From NCBI GenBank assembly GCA_037954325.1, contig JBBMNZ010000030.1, positions 4,797,001-4,861,000 on the forward strand: DNA of 64,000 bases, in the 5' to 3' direction. The notes under the pieces are model-generated. The model searched no databases and was not told where the DNA came from. It worked only from the letters and a program-made list of their open reading frames with translations. A program made the position numbers and the translations under genes. Shown piece by piece: positions 35,451 through 46,075 of this stretch (the stretch's first letter is position 1; every line of letters starts with the position of its first letter). Origin of the DNA: Fistularia commersonii (taxonomy: Eukaryota; Chordata; Actinopteri; Syngnathiformes; Fistulariidae).

Positions 35451-36915
35451 CCCTTTACTTTTCCGAATGTAAATTTCAGCCAAAGTAATCTCTGTCAGAT
35501 GCTGTTTCCTGGGCTGTTTAGAAAATTTACTGGAAAAAAAAGTTGCAGCATGTGATGAACTCTTATCAGCAAAATGGAGAACTTATTTCAAATAGACATA
35601 ATCCACTCCAGGAGAAGGAGAAAAAAAAAAAAAAAAGCAAAACATTGTCATATAAAATAAGGATTTGACACTATTGTTAAAACAACGGCTCAGCTTTATA
35701 GTTCAGCAAGTCACCTGATAAAAGAGGCCTCTGCATGTCTCCACTGAAGGTATTTAAGCCGACACACTCCCACCCCACGCGGCTCTTGAACACTAGCCTG
35801 AGGCGCTTTCCCATGCAACAATAAAGTTCCAGTGCCTTGCAGCATGCTCTGGGTGGCAGGAAGAAAAAAAAAAAAATTAAAGAAGCAGCCGCGGTGAGAA
35901 ATACATGGCAGACACATGTAATAAAACTCACTGGAGATGGAGAGCAACACACAGCGATGCAGTACTCGTGTCAAAAAAAAGGATTCGCAGCAGAAGGAAA
36001 TAACAGCTCTATTAGTTGTTTTCTGGGAGACACATAAAAAATTATAAATGAACGCAGTCCGGTTTTAACCAAACTGGCATTGCTAAGCTTCTAGTATTTG
36101 GATTTCCAGCGCTGGGTTGGTTGCAAGCGCGGCGCCCACATGCCGACGGAATCTTAAACAAGCCGGTCCGTCTTGTCACAACAGATTCGAAAGCTACACT
36201 CACGACTTTGTCAGCCAGTCGATGTTTTGTTTGTTCTCTCATGGCTCTTGTTTGCTTTAAAGCAAACACAAAATAAATTGGCTCCGTGTCATCGCCATTA
36301 CCAACCGAACGGAGACTCGCAAGACGGCGGCGCAAATCTGACGTTAAACAAAAGGCTGCTTATGACAAGAGGCACCGCGATGTAGCTTCTTATCCATTTA
36401 TAATAATCAAAACGGAAGACTTTGAGTCGCAGCGGGCTCTTCTGCCGCTCAACACCCAACATTTATAAATCCACGGAGCATTACATGTCAGTCAGATGCA
36501 CATGATGGTGCGAGCGCTGTTTGAATATTTGTGACATGCATATCATGTGTAGCCACGCTGACAGCCGGGATTAAGAGAATTAACCTTGTCCTCTCGGGCC
36601 CCCGTCCGAAAAAGAGGCCGATGGACCTCATAAGCCAATATGTAGGACGAGAGGTAAAACCAGAGACTAAACAAATAACGTCCGCAAGAGAGACACAAGT
36701 TGATCACTTGTCTTTTTGTTATGGCCTGAACCTCCATTCAATTCTGATAGTGTCAACGGATGGATTTTTAGGGCTATTCTGAAGAGTTTTTCCTTTTACT
36801 GAATAGCTAATCGGTCATTATTTGACTTGAAATAGTGTTTTGTTGAGGCTATGAATTAATCATTTTAATAATAAAAACAAAAATCCAACTTGCATGATTG
36901 ACGTGCTGTTTAAAC
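35451..36915. other. Non-coding flank between SINE-like repeat and hAT remnant
   Basis: No gene is seen. It holds poly-A runs (35619-35636, 35863-35876) and mostly unique sequence. The interval 36480-36600 is free of simple repeats and holds a GGGATTAAG (K50-homeodomain-type) site near 36569 and GAGAATTAACC, so it may be a regulatory island. Confidence 0.4.
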
Positions 36916-37561
36916 CATTGGTCGCTAACCTTTTTTGCGCCACGGGCCGGTTTAGTGTCGGACGATATTTTCACGGACCGGCCTTCAAGATGCGGCAGAA
37001 AAATACAAATTTATATTAATACATAATATTCCCGCTGATTTCTTTCCAAAGGCTTTCTTTTTAGTGCAGGGTGCTTGGTCTCCAAGTGGCAGAGCAGTTT
37101 TGAAGGCTTCATCGCGCCAAAGTCGAGCCGGCGGCCGCACATCATGCAGAGCAGGCTCGGCGCGTGGGAATCACCTGTCGCAACGAATCCATATTTTAAA
37201 TAGGGATCCTGGTATTGTCTGTTAAATGTTGCTTTCTTTTTCTTAGCAGTCAGAGGCTCTTCCGTCTCCTCACTCTGCCTTTTCTCCGAAATTTCTCAGA
37301 AATTTTCCACGGACGTCTGTTTTTTACTCATTTTGCAAGCTTGCGGGTTTAATATTAGCGTGAATGCATCACGTGACCTAGACAAGCGTCTTGACTTCCC
37401 TCGTCATGCGTGAGGCATAGACGGATGTAACGGACAGAATTCGGTCATTTTTCAAAATCAAATATCGTTTAGACTCCGATAATAAATAAAAGTTATTATT
37501 CTCTCTGCGCGGCCCGGTACCAAACGATCCACGGACCGGGGGGGCTGGTTGGGGACCGCTG
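36916..37561 (-). mobile_element. hAT-family transposon remnant
   Basis: Imperfect terminal repeats (CATTGGTCGCTAACC at the left, complement of CAGCGGTCCCCAACC at the right) and subterminal ACGGACCGG/CCGGTCCGTG blocks bound a 646-bp element. The flanking 8-mers GTTTAAAC and GTTTTTAT match at 5 of 8 positions and fit the nTnnnnAn pattern of hAT target duplications, so the copy is old. Inside, on the minus strand, lies the start of a transposase gene. Most of the transposase is missing. Confidence 0.85.
37043..37331 (-). pseudogene. N-terminal fragment of a hAT (BED-finger) transposase, broken
   Basis: On the minus strand an ATG at 37331-37329 opens MSKKQTSVENF, then hits an in-frame TGA at 37298-37296. 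Downstream, after a frame change, the sequence reads DPYLKYGFVATGDSHAPSLL followed by a C-x2-C pair and an H-x4-H pair of a BED-type zinc finger (about 37155-37068). Similarity is lost at about 37043. The fragment resembles the N-terminus of ZBED5-like hAT transposases, from memory. It is non-functional: no catalytic domain, an early stop and at least one frame disruption. Confidence 0.8.
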
Positions 37562-37640
37562 GTTTTTATTATTATGCATGTGCTGTCATGTGGTGTTGAA
37601 AAAATATTTCAAATATTATCGATTAGTCAGTTAGTCAATT

Positions 37641-37772
37641 AGGGCGGCACGGTGGTGCAGTTGTTATTGTTTCCGCCTCAAATAAAGAAGGTTGCCGGTT
37701 GGATCCACAGGTCTGACAGGGCCTTTCTGCCACCCTGTGTGCAGGATAAGTGAATTAATGCATTGATTGCAG
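37641..37772 (+). repeat. GGCGGCACGGTGG-type fish repeat, internally deleted copy
   Basis: The head GGCGGCACGGTGGTGCAG is characteristic of a very abundant fish dispersed repeat. It contains a tRNA-like A box (TGGTGCAGTTG, 37653-37663) and a decayed B box (GGTTGGATCC, 37697-37706). The middle is missing and the end (CAGGATAAGTGAATTAATG) is joined on. I regard the family as tRNA-related, from box content. The formal name was not checked. Confidence 0.6.
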
Positions 37773-38712
37773 ACAAAGCAAATGTCGATTAGTTTCAGTG
37801 TGTTGGATGAACTCTGTGTTTGTTTTGTGAAAATAGAAAAGAAAAGACTAGGTCTCGTGTTTTGGCCGTACGAAAAAGGCACCGTGCTTCAGAAACAGAG
37901 GGAGACTCCGAAGGAGCAACGCTGTCCACCGCCGGTCCCGTAATAATAACAACAAACAATCAACTCTCCAGAAGTCATGCTTCTTCTTTAGTGCACGTCG
38001 GCATCTGCACCGCGTTACAAAATTAAACTCACGCTTCGCACCTCTCAAATCCAAAACCTCTCGCACCTCTCTGGAAATCACGTCTTTCCGCCCGAGCCAA
38101 TCTGACAGCGGAACAATAGAGCACCTTAAATTCAACCACAAAAAAAAAAAAAAAAAAAAAGACATTATGCCACGATGCTGAAATTGAGGAGCGGCTGAAG
38201 GTTTAAAATCACCCGAGACATCTCATCATGGACAGAGACTTCAATCCGATTTCTTGTTGACACGTTTGTCCCGCTGAGATCTGCAGGCAGTCAGAACCAT
38301 CTTGTAAAGTGTTGTGTACCTGTCAGGAGTGAGCCTTGTTTTGGGCGATACAGACAACCTAATTCATCAGGCCGGGGTGGGGAGGAGTAGAGGAGGAGGG
38401 GGCTCTTGAAGAATGGAGAAGTGACAAAGTCGATTCTTCAGAGAATAATGACGGCTGCCAACATATTGAATGGATGGAGAGTCTTTTAGTTTCTATCAAA
38501 GCCTTCATTCCCTGGCATTGAACTGTTTTAAAGCCCACAGGTGTGTATGTATCAGTGTCAGCATTGGATCAACACACATCACCGACTGAGGTGTTTCTAT
38601 TTGAATGTCTTATTTTCCTGGAATCTGTCACTTGACCGGGCTTGGTTGCGGCGCGAGCGCACGAGAAAACAGACAATACATCGTATATACACCTCAAAAT
38701 GTACCCGTAGAT
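37773..38712. other. Non-coding stretch between two repeat copies
   Basis: No gene or named element is recognised. A 21-base A run sits at about 38140-38160. The rest is unique sequence. Confidence 0.4.
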
Positions 38713-39008
38713 CGGCAACACGGTGGTAGCGGTTAGCGCTTCTGCCTCAAAGGACGACGAACCCTGGTAGGAGTCCCGATTTTCTCTACATGTTTGCGCG
38801 AACTCGGGTTTCCTCAGAGTTCTCGCCTTCGCTCCAACGCCCAAAACCGTGCGGTGGGTTCATTGGAGACTCACGAATCGGAGATCGGACGGTTCTAGTC
38901 GGGCCGTGCGAATGGTCGCCTCTATATGTGGTCCTGTGATCGACCGGCGTCCCGTCCAGGGTAAACGCCGCCTCTCGCCCGACGGCAGCCGCGATAGCCT
39001 CCATCAAC
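38713..39008 (+). repeat. GGCGGCACGGTGG-type fish repeat, near full-length copy
   Basis: The copy starts CGGCAACACGGTGGTAGCGGTTAGC and keeps the body order of the family: GCCTCAAAGGACG, TACATGTTTGCGCGAACTCGGGTTTCCTC, TTCATTGGAGACTC, TGTGATCGACCGGCGTCCCGTCCAGGGT, CCGCCTCTCGCCC and GATAGCCTCC. Many substitutions, especially at CpG, show age. Short frames inside are not genes. Confidence 0.65.
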
Positions 39009-41439
39009 TTAAAGAAAAAAAAAAAATCACAACATGTATTACAGGTCATAGGTCAGTGACATCACAATGACATCACGCACGGTTAACCCGGAGCCCCCCC
39101 TCCTTTATGACAAGTCTGATCTCAGTGTGTCATCTTCGGGGTGGCTGACCCTGTGCAGAGCCCTGTTGAAATACTGCCATGTTACTGAGCCTTTTTTTTT
39201 ATTTTCTCTGGCCCAGCTCTTTATCAACATTACTGCAAATTCATGTTTTTCTAATTCAAACTTTGGCCCGGGCAAGAAAATCATGCCGGTTGTTTTTTTT
39301 TTTTTTTTTTTTTTTTTTATGAACGTATTTGCATGCAAATTATTACGGGCCATGAAAGTTTTATGCGAGGTTTGAAAAGACCCGCCGGAGGACGAGATCA
39401 ATCACAATATAATTCATCAGATCAGCCTCCCCAAGACCTCGTCTCTTTTTATTGGCGTGTAGATTGAAGGTAAATAGGTTATAGTCTACTCATTGTGCCG
39501 GGGTTCCTCATTATTTTGAACTATTTCTGGTTTGGGCTTTCAGGTTTGAATGTCAAATTCCATACTTTTTTCTTTTTTTTTTTTTTTTTTTTTCATCCCA
39601 AGCTCTCAGAGAAAACACTCTGGTGTTTCAGTTTAGACCCCCGGACAGTGTGACGAGTCTCATTCAAATTCCGTCCAAACCTGACATCATTTGCATGAGA
39701 ATCGGGCCAAACTCTGCCGATGTGACACGTCCCAGACAAGGGATCACAACTTGGCTGTCATATTAGGCCGGTAAATTCAGGTGACACGGATCCTGTGTCC
39801 TCATCTGGGCCGACCTGACAGTGGTTCATGTTCCCTGCTGTCTTTTTCTAGGGGGCTTTGTTAAGGGGTGCGGGGGGGCCGCTTTTAATCAGCATGACGA
39901 ACCCTGCCACCCCATGTGTGCGTGCACACACGCATACGCGCACACGGGTTGCTGTGAGAGTGGGCATATGCTGAGGGGCAGTGGGCCGGCCGTTGTGCCA
40001 TCATTAGTCCAAGCCTACGCGGGAAGCTCCTGACACATGTCGACAGAGCTTCATTCGACCTACAGAAGGTGCATCCGCATTATGCAAAGGTAGCTGCGTC
40101 TTTATGTGCAGCTCTGCTGTCAGAGGCTCGCACCGGAGGAGGAAGACTCGGGTCCTGCGGGGAGAGAAAGGAGGAGCATACATTGAGAGCGAAGAGAGAG
40201 AGAGAGGAGGGGGCTCCTCCATTCAGAGAGTCGGTGGGGGAGTCCAGGAGGAGCAGGAAAAAAGAAATAATTATGCACAGTAAAGGATTTCGGGGGGTAT
40301 CTTTCTTAAGGTATTACACTAATCTACCCCGAAAGATTGAACAACTGCATGTTGGACAATCTCTGCTAATTTTTTCCAAATATTTGCTTCTGGAGAGAGC
40401 GAATTCTTTGTGACTCACTGCCGCCGCACGCGGGGTTCTAAGTTTAGTGCGGCGCTCAGAGGCTCCGCTGTGGCGAAACGAAATTTTATCAAAGCGGCTG
40501 TTATTTTTCTCACCTGTGCCCTCTGGCATTTTGATGACTCACTCTCTGGATTGGACGCCGTTCAAAACGGAGGCACAGCGAGACGTGTGTGTGTGTGTGT
40601 GTGTCCACAAGGATGGAGTGGTGCAGTGCAGCAGTGTTACGGCCGTGCATGCCGCCTGCCCGACCGGACCCTCCAGAGAGCCGCCATTGATTTTTATTTG
40701 GAGGGGCATTCATTTTAATGTGATTTGCATCCCAGAATCATGTCCGACCTTTCTGCAGCTTTTCCTGGTCCAAATCCTTATTCCAGAACTTGGAATAACG
40801 CTCTGTTGTAACGTTACACATCTCGGTTTTAACATAAATTATATTCAAAGTACTGGCTAACGGGAAGGGATTTTCCTCGAGACGTTTATTTTCCATTATT
40901 GATCCACCACAGTTTCAGTCAAAGCTCTATAAAGCTCAAAGATAATATTTATGCATTGAGCAGAGTTATGTATGAAGAAAGAAATATAAATAATGGACTT
41001 ATGTGCTCATTTTCAGGTCTGTACTTTCAATTTGCAACATTGGATTTCATGCATTTTCAGAAAAATACGTATTGATTTTACTCAGGGCTTGATCGTATCG
41101 ACCCACGTTTCAGGTCCCGTCTCTTCCAAGTCTACAGAATGTACTCCTGTTTGACCTGAGTTTTAGCGTTTCTTTTTTTTGTGTCTGAAAGTAAAGAAAA
41201 CACATTTGCTCTGGTTGATGGTGGAGATATTGATACTGAGGGAATCTCAAGGATTCCGAGGGATCTCGCTGCCATTTCCAGCTCCTTATTGACGGCCGGT
41301 TCCGCTTTATTTCTAACCATACTTCAGGACTTTTTACTGCGCTGATGCTTGAGCTGCCCCAGATCAGGTTAGGCACCAAGTTAGGCTATGCAGTGTGTGT
41401 GTGTGTGTACGTTTGTGTACGTCTTTGTCAAAAAAAAAA
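39009..41439. other. Downstream flank: non-coding
   Basis: No gene is recognised. It holds T runs of 20 or more (39293-39318, 39573-39593), a short GT run (40586-40604) and a GA-rich stretch near 40185-40215. A palindromic octamer lies at 39327-39340 and is given separately. Short open frames show no domain. Confidence 0.45.
39327..39340. promoter_or_regulatory. Palindromic double octamer (POU-type) site
   Basis: ATTTGCATGCAAAT is a perfect 14-bp palindrome formed by two overlapping octamers (ATTTGCAT and ATGCAAAT), suited to paired POU-factor binding. A further octamer ATTTGCAT is at 39689-39696. Recognised by consensus only. Confidence 0.4.
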
Positions 41440-41580
41440 AAAAACTCACTAACCCAAGCTTACTGTTCTGTATATTTTCTGTGCATCTTGTATTTGCAAG
41501 TGTTATTTGCAGTCCTTTTGTCCTCTATTGTAAGTCGCTTTGGATAAAAGCGTCTGCCAAATGTAATGTAATGTAATGTT
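41440..41580 (+). repeat. 3' tail of a fish SINE-type retroposon with (AATGT)n end
   Basis: GTAAGTCGCTTTGGATAAAA followed by GCGTCTGCCAAATG and a short (AATGT)n tail (to about 41579) is a tail found at the end of many fish retroposons, from memory. The 5' part is eroded. Orientation is + because the simple tail is on the right. Confidence 0.6.
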
Positions 41581-42887
41581 ATACTGTAATAACATCATGT
41601 TCTACAGTTGATCTCTTTGTTTCTGAATATGACTTTTTGTCGTCCTCCTGTTCGTAAATTAGTTTTCTTCGGCTGCACATCGTAATGGTCGTCGGTTCGC
41701 CAACTGGTTTCCAAGACTGGCGGCTTGGTCAGAAATCCGGTGGACGTTGGACGAGGGAGTCGCTCTGCAAAAGACCGATCCAGACGATGGCATTCAAACA
41801 TTTTTACCAGGTAACCTGTGTGTGAGGGGATCGCTTGGTCATATCTGTGTTTGTAATCCCTCACAAGTTGCATTTCGGGGCGTTATTTGTGTGGCACGAA
41901 AAGTTCAATGGAAAACTAGATTACTCTGAATGCAGGTAGTCCACATAAAACACCTCCCTGACGCTGCAAGAGAAAAAAAAAAGGTCCCAAAGGAGCCATT
42001 GACTGGTCCAATGTGCTCGGTGGCCAAAATACTGCCCTATAAAGACGTTGATAAATGCTGAATGAACCATGAAGTGAGGCGGAGTAAATTTTCATGTCGT
42101 TTCCGTTCCCTTTTTCTGTTTCAAAAAAACAGCTGCTCCACGATAAAGACGTCCTCGAAGAGACGCGGAACCAGAAGAACCCGGCGCTCCGGCGTAACGC
42201 CTCAGACGAAGAGCAGGTCAGTTTTTACAAGCCCACAGATGGGATTCTGCTTTCACTGTCCACGCCGGTGTAATAATTTCATACCGAGCCGCCGCCGTCC
42301 CATTTTTTACTCGGCAATGCAATCGGTCTCCGTCAGTCGTCAGGGGAGACTGAAATGTCCAATAAAGCTAATGACATCACCAACATCTCATGAATATACA
42401 GCGGGGGGGGGGGGGGGGGGGGGATGCGGATTTTGCCCGACCCGGTTAGCGGGCTGCCTCCGGCCCGCACTCGTCGCCGAGCCGTTGCATGTATCAACGG
42501 TTTTATTCGTAACCTCAGATGAATTCCCTATCATTAGCTCGAGTTTGAAGACTCTTTAATTAGCAGTTTTCCAACAATCATGATCGCAGCACAAACGAAG
42601 TGACGGTGGAATGACAGGGGGGCGGTGAAGGAGTGGCAGCACGCTGACAAGTATGGACTCTGTACTAAAGCGTGTTAATATGATGAGTTAGTTTGATGAG
42701 CCAAACACACCCCGAGCAGCTGCTCCTACATGAACTCTGGATCTGGAGCATCTTTTGCGACTATTGAGAAATTGAATAAATTTTAGAGAAGCGCTTCAGA
42801 CGGTGAAAAGGAGGGTATTGTGTGTATCCAGTTTTCCTTTGTACTTGTCATCACAAGTACAACTTCTTTTTTACCAAATACTTGAAT
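41581..42887. other. Non-coding stretch
   Basis: No gene or known element is recognised. A G21 run lies at 42403-42423 and short A runs at 41971-41981. A 165-codon open frame around 42062-42559 is low-complexity around the G run and shows no domain, so it is not called. Confidence 0.4.
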
Positions 42888-43070
42888 CATTCATCCATTT
42901 ATTCATTATCTATGTGGCTTATCCTGCAGTTCTGGGTCATGGGGGATCTGGATCCAATCCCAGAGGCGAGGTTCACTCTGGAGCCGTCACCAGTTGATCA
43001 AAAGGACACATATAGGGACATACAATCATTCACTCATTCATTTACACAGCATATAAAGATATAAAAGCAA
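42888..43070 (-). repeat. GGCGGCACGGTGG-type repeat, 3' part, minus orientation
   Basis: The order ATTCATTATC, GGCTTATCCTGCAGTTCTGGGTCATGGGGG, CCCAGAGGCGAGGTTCACTCTGGA, TCACCAGTTGATC and CATTCACTCATTC is the reverse-complement tail of the same family, with decay. It abuts the LINE remnant. Confidence 0.6.
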
Positions 43071-43082
43071 TGTACCCTCCCA

Positions 43083-43652
43083 TTCCTAGCAGCAACTTCA
43101 CTTCCTGAGGGTGCAGAGAGTGATAAACACTGCTCAAAACTTCCCGGGCAACGCTTTACCAAGTGTGGAGGATATTGCTGGTTTTTTTGCTACCTCAGCA
43201 GAGCGACAAACATCATCAGGGACGATTCCCGTCCCGTCACCCACCTGTTAGAGCCGCTGCCTTTCGGCCGGCGCGACGGGGAAAGCGAAAGGCCGCACGA
43301 AAAGACTCAGAAAGCTTCTTTCCCGAAGCCATCGCCACACTCAACCACCACAAAACCCTCAAGACCCTTTTTCCCGGCATCACTCAAGTGCAATATCTCG
43401 CAGTGTATTATCTATATCCACATGCTTTGTCAAGCATGTAGTTGAGAAGTACAATATAACTCATCTCAGAATGTTTACAAGAGCCTCTGTTTACAAGAAT
43501 ATTACTGATTGCTCCAGTTGCACATCTCACTTTATTGCAATGCTTTTTATTCATTATATTGTGCAGCATATTTTGCCTTCCCCTTTTGTTTCCTGCACCA
43601 TGGAGCAGCGTTACGATTTTTGAAATGCAATGACAATAAGGCTATTCTATTC
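43083..43652 (+). mobile_element. 3' end of a Rex1/CR1-like LINE, truncated and frame-broken
   Basis: The nucleotide series starting CTTCCTGAGGGTGCAGAGAG, through AGCAGAGCGACAAACATCATCAGGG, CTGCCTTTCGGCCGGCGCGACGGGG and AGCTTCTTTCCCGAAGCCATCGCC, corresponds to the C-terminal part of a non-LTR retrotransposon reverse transcriptase (ESFFPEAIATLN-like). The frame is broken between blocks. A non-coding 3' end follows, finishing GACAATAAGGCTATTCTATTC, the usual short tail of such elements. The 5' end is truncated as is typical. Clade assignment is from memory. Confidence 0.75.
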
Positions 43653-43860
43653 AGACATCATCTAGAGAAATAACAGTTATCATTCACACTTCAAAAACAA
43701 ACTAAACAAGCATTCACTCTCTTATTCACATGTCATAGAAAGACATACAACCATTCAATCGTCATATAAAGATATCATTCACTCTCTCATTGAGATGTGC
43801 CCTTGAGTGTTCACTAAGGCAGCTTCATATAAAGTGTTTTCATTTTGAGTGGTAAAGCTA
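43653..43860. repeat. Degraded ATTCACTC/ATTCACAC repeat tails
   Basis: Repeated CATTCACTCTC, CATTCACACTTC and CATATAAAGATATCATTC strings look like worn tails of the neighbouring dispersed repeat. No gene is seen. Confidence 0.4.
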
Positions 43861-43989
43861 TTTACTGTTACAGATTTTGGGGGAGGGCCCACGTGCAGAC
43901 ACAGAACTCCGCATCAAGACGGACTGAGTCCAAAAATAGCAAGTTTACGTAGACCAAAGAAGGGATACACGCAGACCTGGTAGGTGGGA

Positions 43990-44260
43990 TGCAGGGCAGG
44001 AGCGGGCAACCAGCCGGAGGGTGGTAGCATTCGAGGACAGGCGGCTAGGTGGACGGTGTTGTTGTACACCGACGAGGGAGGAAACCTGAACAGGAACAGG
44101 CAGAGGGACGCTGGGCAAGAACATGAAGCATTCTGGGACGGGCGGTTCGGAGGAAGACGCTATCATACCCTGACAAGGGAAGCCCGGTTGGTTTACGGGC
44201 GGCTAGGCGAACTGTGTTAGCATACACCGACAAGGGAGGTGGTGTCCTGGCAGCTCGCAT
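43990..44260 (+). repeat. Two-copy tandem duplication, period 158 bp
   Basis: A block starting GCGGCTAGGTGGACGGTG at 44041 and running to ACCGACGAGGGAGG is repeated from 44199 as GCGGCTAGGCGAACTGTG to ACCGACAAGGGAGG. The intervening sequence is GC-rich. It may be part of a larger fish mobile element that I cannot name. Open frames across it are low-complexity. Confidence 0.55.
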
Positions 44261-44364
44261 GGGTTTTCACTGGCAGGGAGAAAAGAGCGAATGGGGAAGA
44301 GCGAGGGAAATTGGCAATGACCTAGCAACCAGTGAGACTCAAAGCGCCCTCGCTCATTTTTTTA

Positions 44365-44515
44365 GGGTCTCCGATGAACCTCCTGCATGTTTTTGGACTG
44401 TGGAAGCAAAAACCCACAGACACACATGGAGAACATGGAGCCTCCACACCAAAAGGTCCCCCTTCGGACCGTCTCTCTTTGAGGCGGAAGCCCCGAGCAT
44501 CCCACCTCCTACAGA
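44365..44515 (-). repeat. GGCGGCACGGTGG-type repeat, 5' part, minus orientation
   Basis: The stretch CCTCCTGCATGTTTTTGGACTGTGG, CCACAGACACACATGGAGAACATGGAGCCTCCACACC and TTTGAGGCGGAAGCC is the reverse complement of the family's head-to-middle section. The very end with the A box is missing or decayed. Confidence 0.6.
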
Positions 44516-45765
44516 AAAATCAGTCGGTTAATTCTAACTCTAAACTATTTTTGGACAAAAAAAAAGGCTTTGCTTTGGATGAATATTAACTGATTATTAA
44601 TGGAACTGTCTTGAGGGGGCAAGGAATGACTACAATTTGGGGGAGTGGTCTATTTCATCCACGCCTCTAGTGCTGGGTTGCCAAACAATGCCAAAAAATC
44701 AAATTTAGTACATTTACAATCAGAAAGAGAAGTTTGGAGCTCGCAGACAAATCAGCGCTCAGCTGTCCGAATTCGCTTTCTTTGAAGGACTGAATTGATT
44801 TGTTCCCGCACCATTCAAGGTTTTCGGTCGGAGCATTGCACCGCAGACGCCGAATCCATACCTGTCCGTACGCAATGCCAGAAGCTCTGCTTTGTTTGCC
44901 AAAAAAATTAATGGTTAAACTGCCAAACTGTCTTTTTCTGGCTCACGTCTGCACAACAGTATTAACTGGAGACGTCTACAATGGCCTCAACGCCATGTTC
45001 CGAGAGTTCCTGGCGCCTGTGAGCGTGTCTTCCTCTTACCTTCACTCTAAGTTTAAGCAAAGCCCACCGCCGGGAAAGAGATGTGACAAAAACCAGGGGG
45101 AAGGGAGGAGGAAAATAAGGCAGCGCCAAAGCCAAGCTGCCACTCAGTGACAGGCGTTTTGACAATCATAGGCTGTCATTACTTTCTGATCAGACGTGTC
45201 AGCAAGGCAGCACTGCAGAAGGAGCACCACCACCACCTCCTTACTGCACACACAGATAGTCAGAGTTGTGTTATTTATGTAGGCCTACACACACATCATA
45301 CCGAGACACGCAAACACATCAAACATGTCAGAAAGTGCTACTTACCGACCCTAAAAATAAAACAGACTTGGTGACATAGAATACACTGGATTGCCTGCGT
45401 TCCCTGCCAGTGCAGCAGGGATAACCCCCCCCCCCCTTCAATAAAAACAAAAACGCCGTCTGGAGTGGCTCCGAAACTGACGGCTGAGAGGAGGGGACGT
45501 GTTTGCCACTAAAACAGTCTGGTTGCCGAGCTGCTTCAGGTCGATCGCCGCATTGTCGTTATAGGAATTTGAATTCCGTTTTAGTTAGAAACCCGTTCCA
45601 ACTGGGGACCAATTTAAAGAAACCGTCCCTCCCTATAAATGTAAGCACTTTGATGAGAGTTTTAGATTCACCAGATTTCAACCCAAACATAGACGAAAAG
45701 AAGATCTCAGAGCGAAGCAGAGAAAAATATGTAAATTAAAAAAAAGGGAAGCTGAGGGAGTAGTA
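44516..45765. other. Non-coding stretch
   Basis: No gene or named element is recognised. A C run lies at 45426-45437. Short open frames (for example 44800-45150) carry no recognisable domain. Confidence 0.4.
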
Positions 45766-46075
45766 GGAAATTCATTCATTCATTCATCATCTATTCCGCT
45801 TATATACTATATATAGAGGCGATCGTAGAACCGTTTATTCACTCATTCACACCTCATATAGAGATCGACAACCATTCACCCTCGCATTCACACGTCATGT
45901 AGAAAAACAGCCATTCTTGATCTTTTTTCATATATATACCTACTAGGATGGCGGCGGACCTTGAGCTTATCCCAACTATTATTGCCCAAGAGGCGGAGCG
46001 GTCGCCAGTCAATCACAGGACCGCTTATGGAGGCGTAGAACAATTCACTCGCTCATTCACAAATTGGGAAATTTC
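45766..46075 (-). repeat. GGCGGCACGGTGG-type repeat tails, minus orientation, two fragments
   Basis: It starts with a short (ATTC)n, then ATCATCTATTCCGCTTATA and AGAACCGTTTATTCACTCATTCACACC. A second fragment follows: GATGGCGGCGGACCTTGAGCTTATCCCA, CAAGAGGCGGAGCGGTCGCCAGTCAATCACAGG and CAATTCACTCGCTCATTC. The order suggests two tails inserted together or one rearranged copy. Confidence 0.55.

Noticed and set aside
42062..42559. 165-codon open frame
   Set aside because: It runs through a G21 homopolymer (poly-Gly) and shows no domain or homologous feature.
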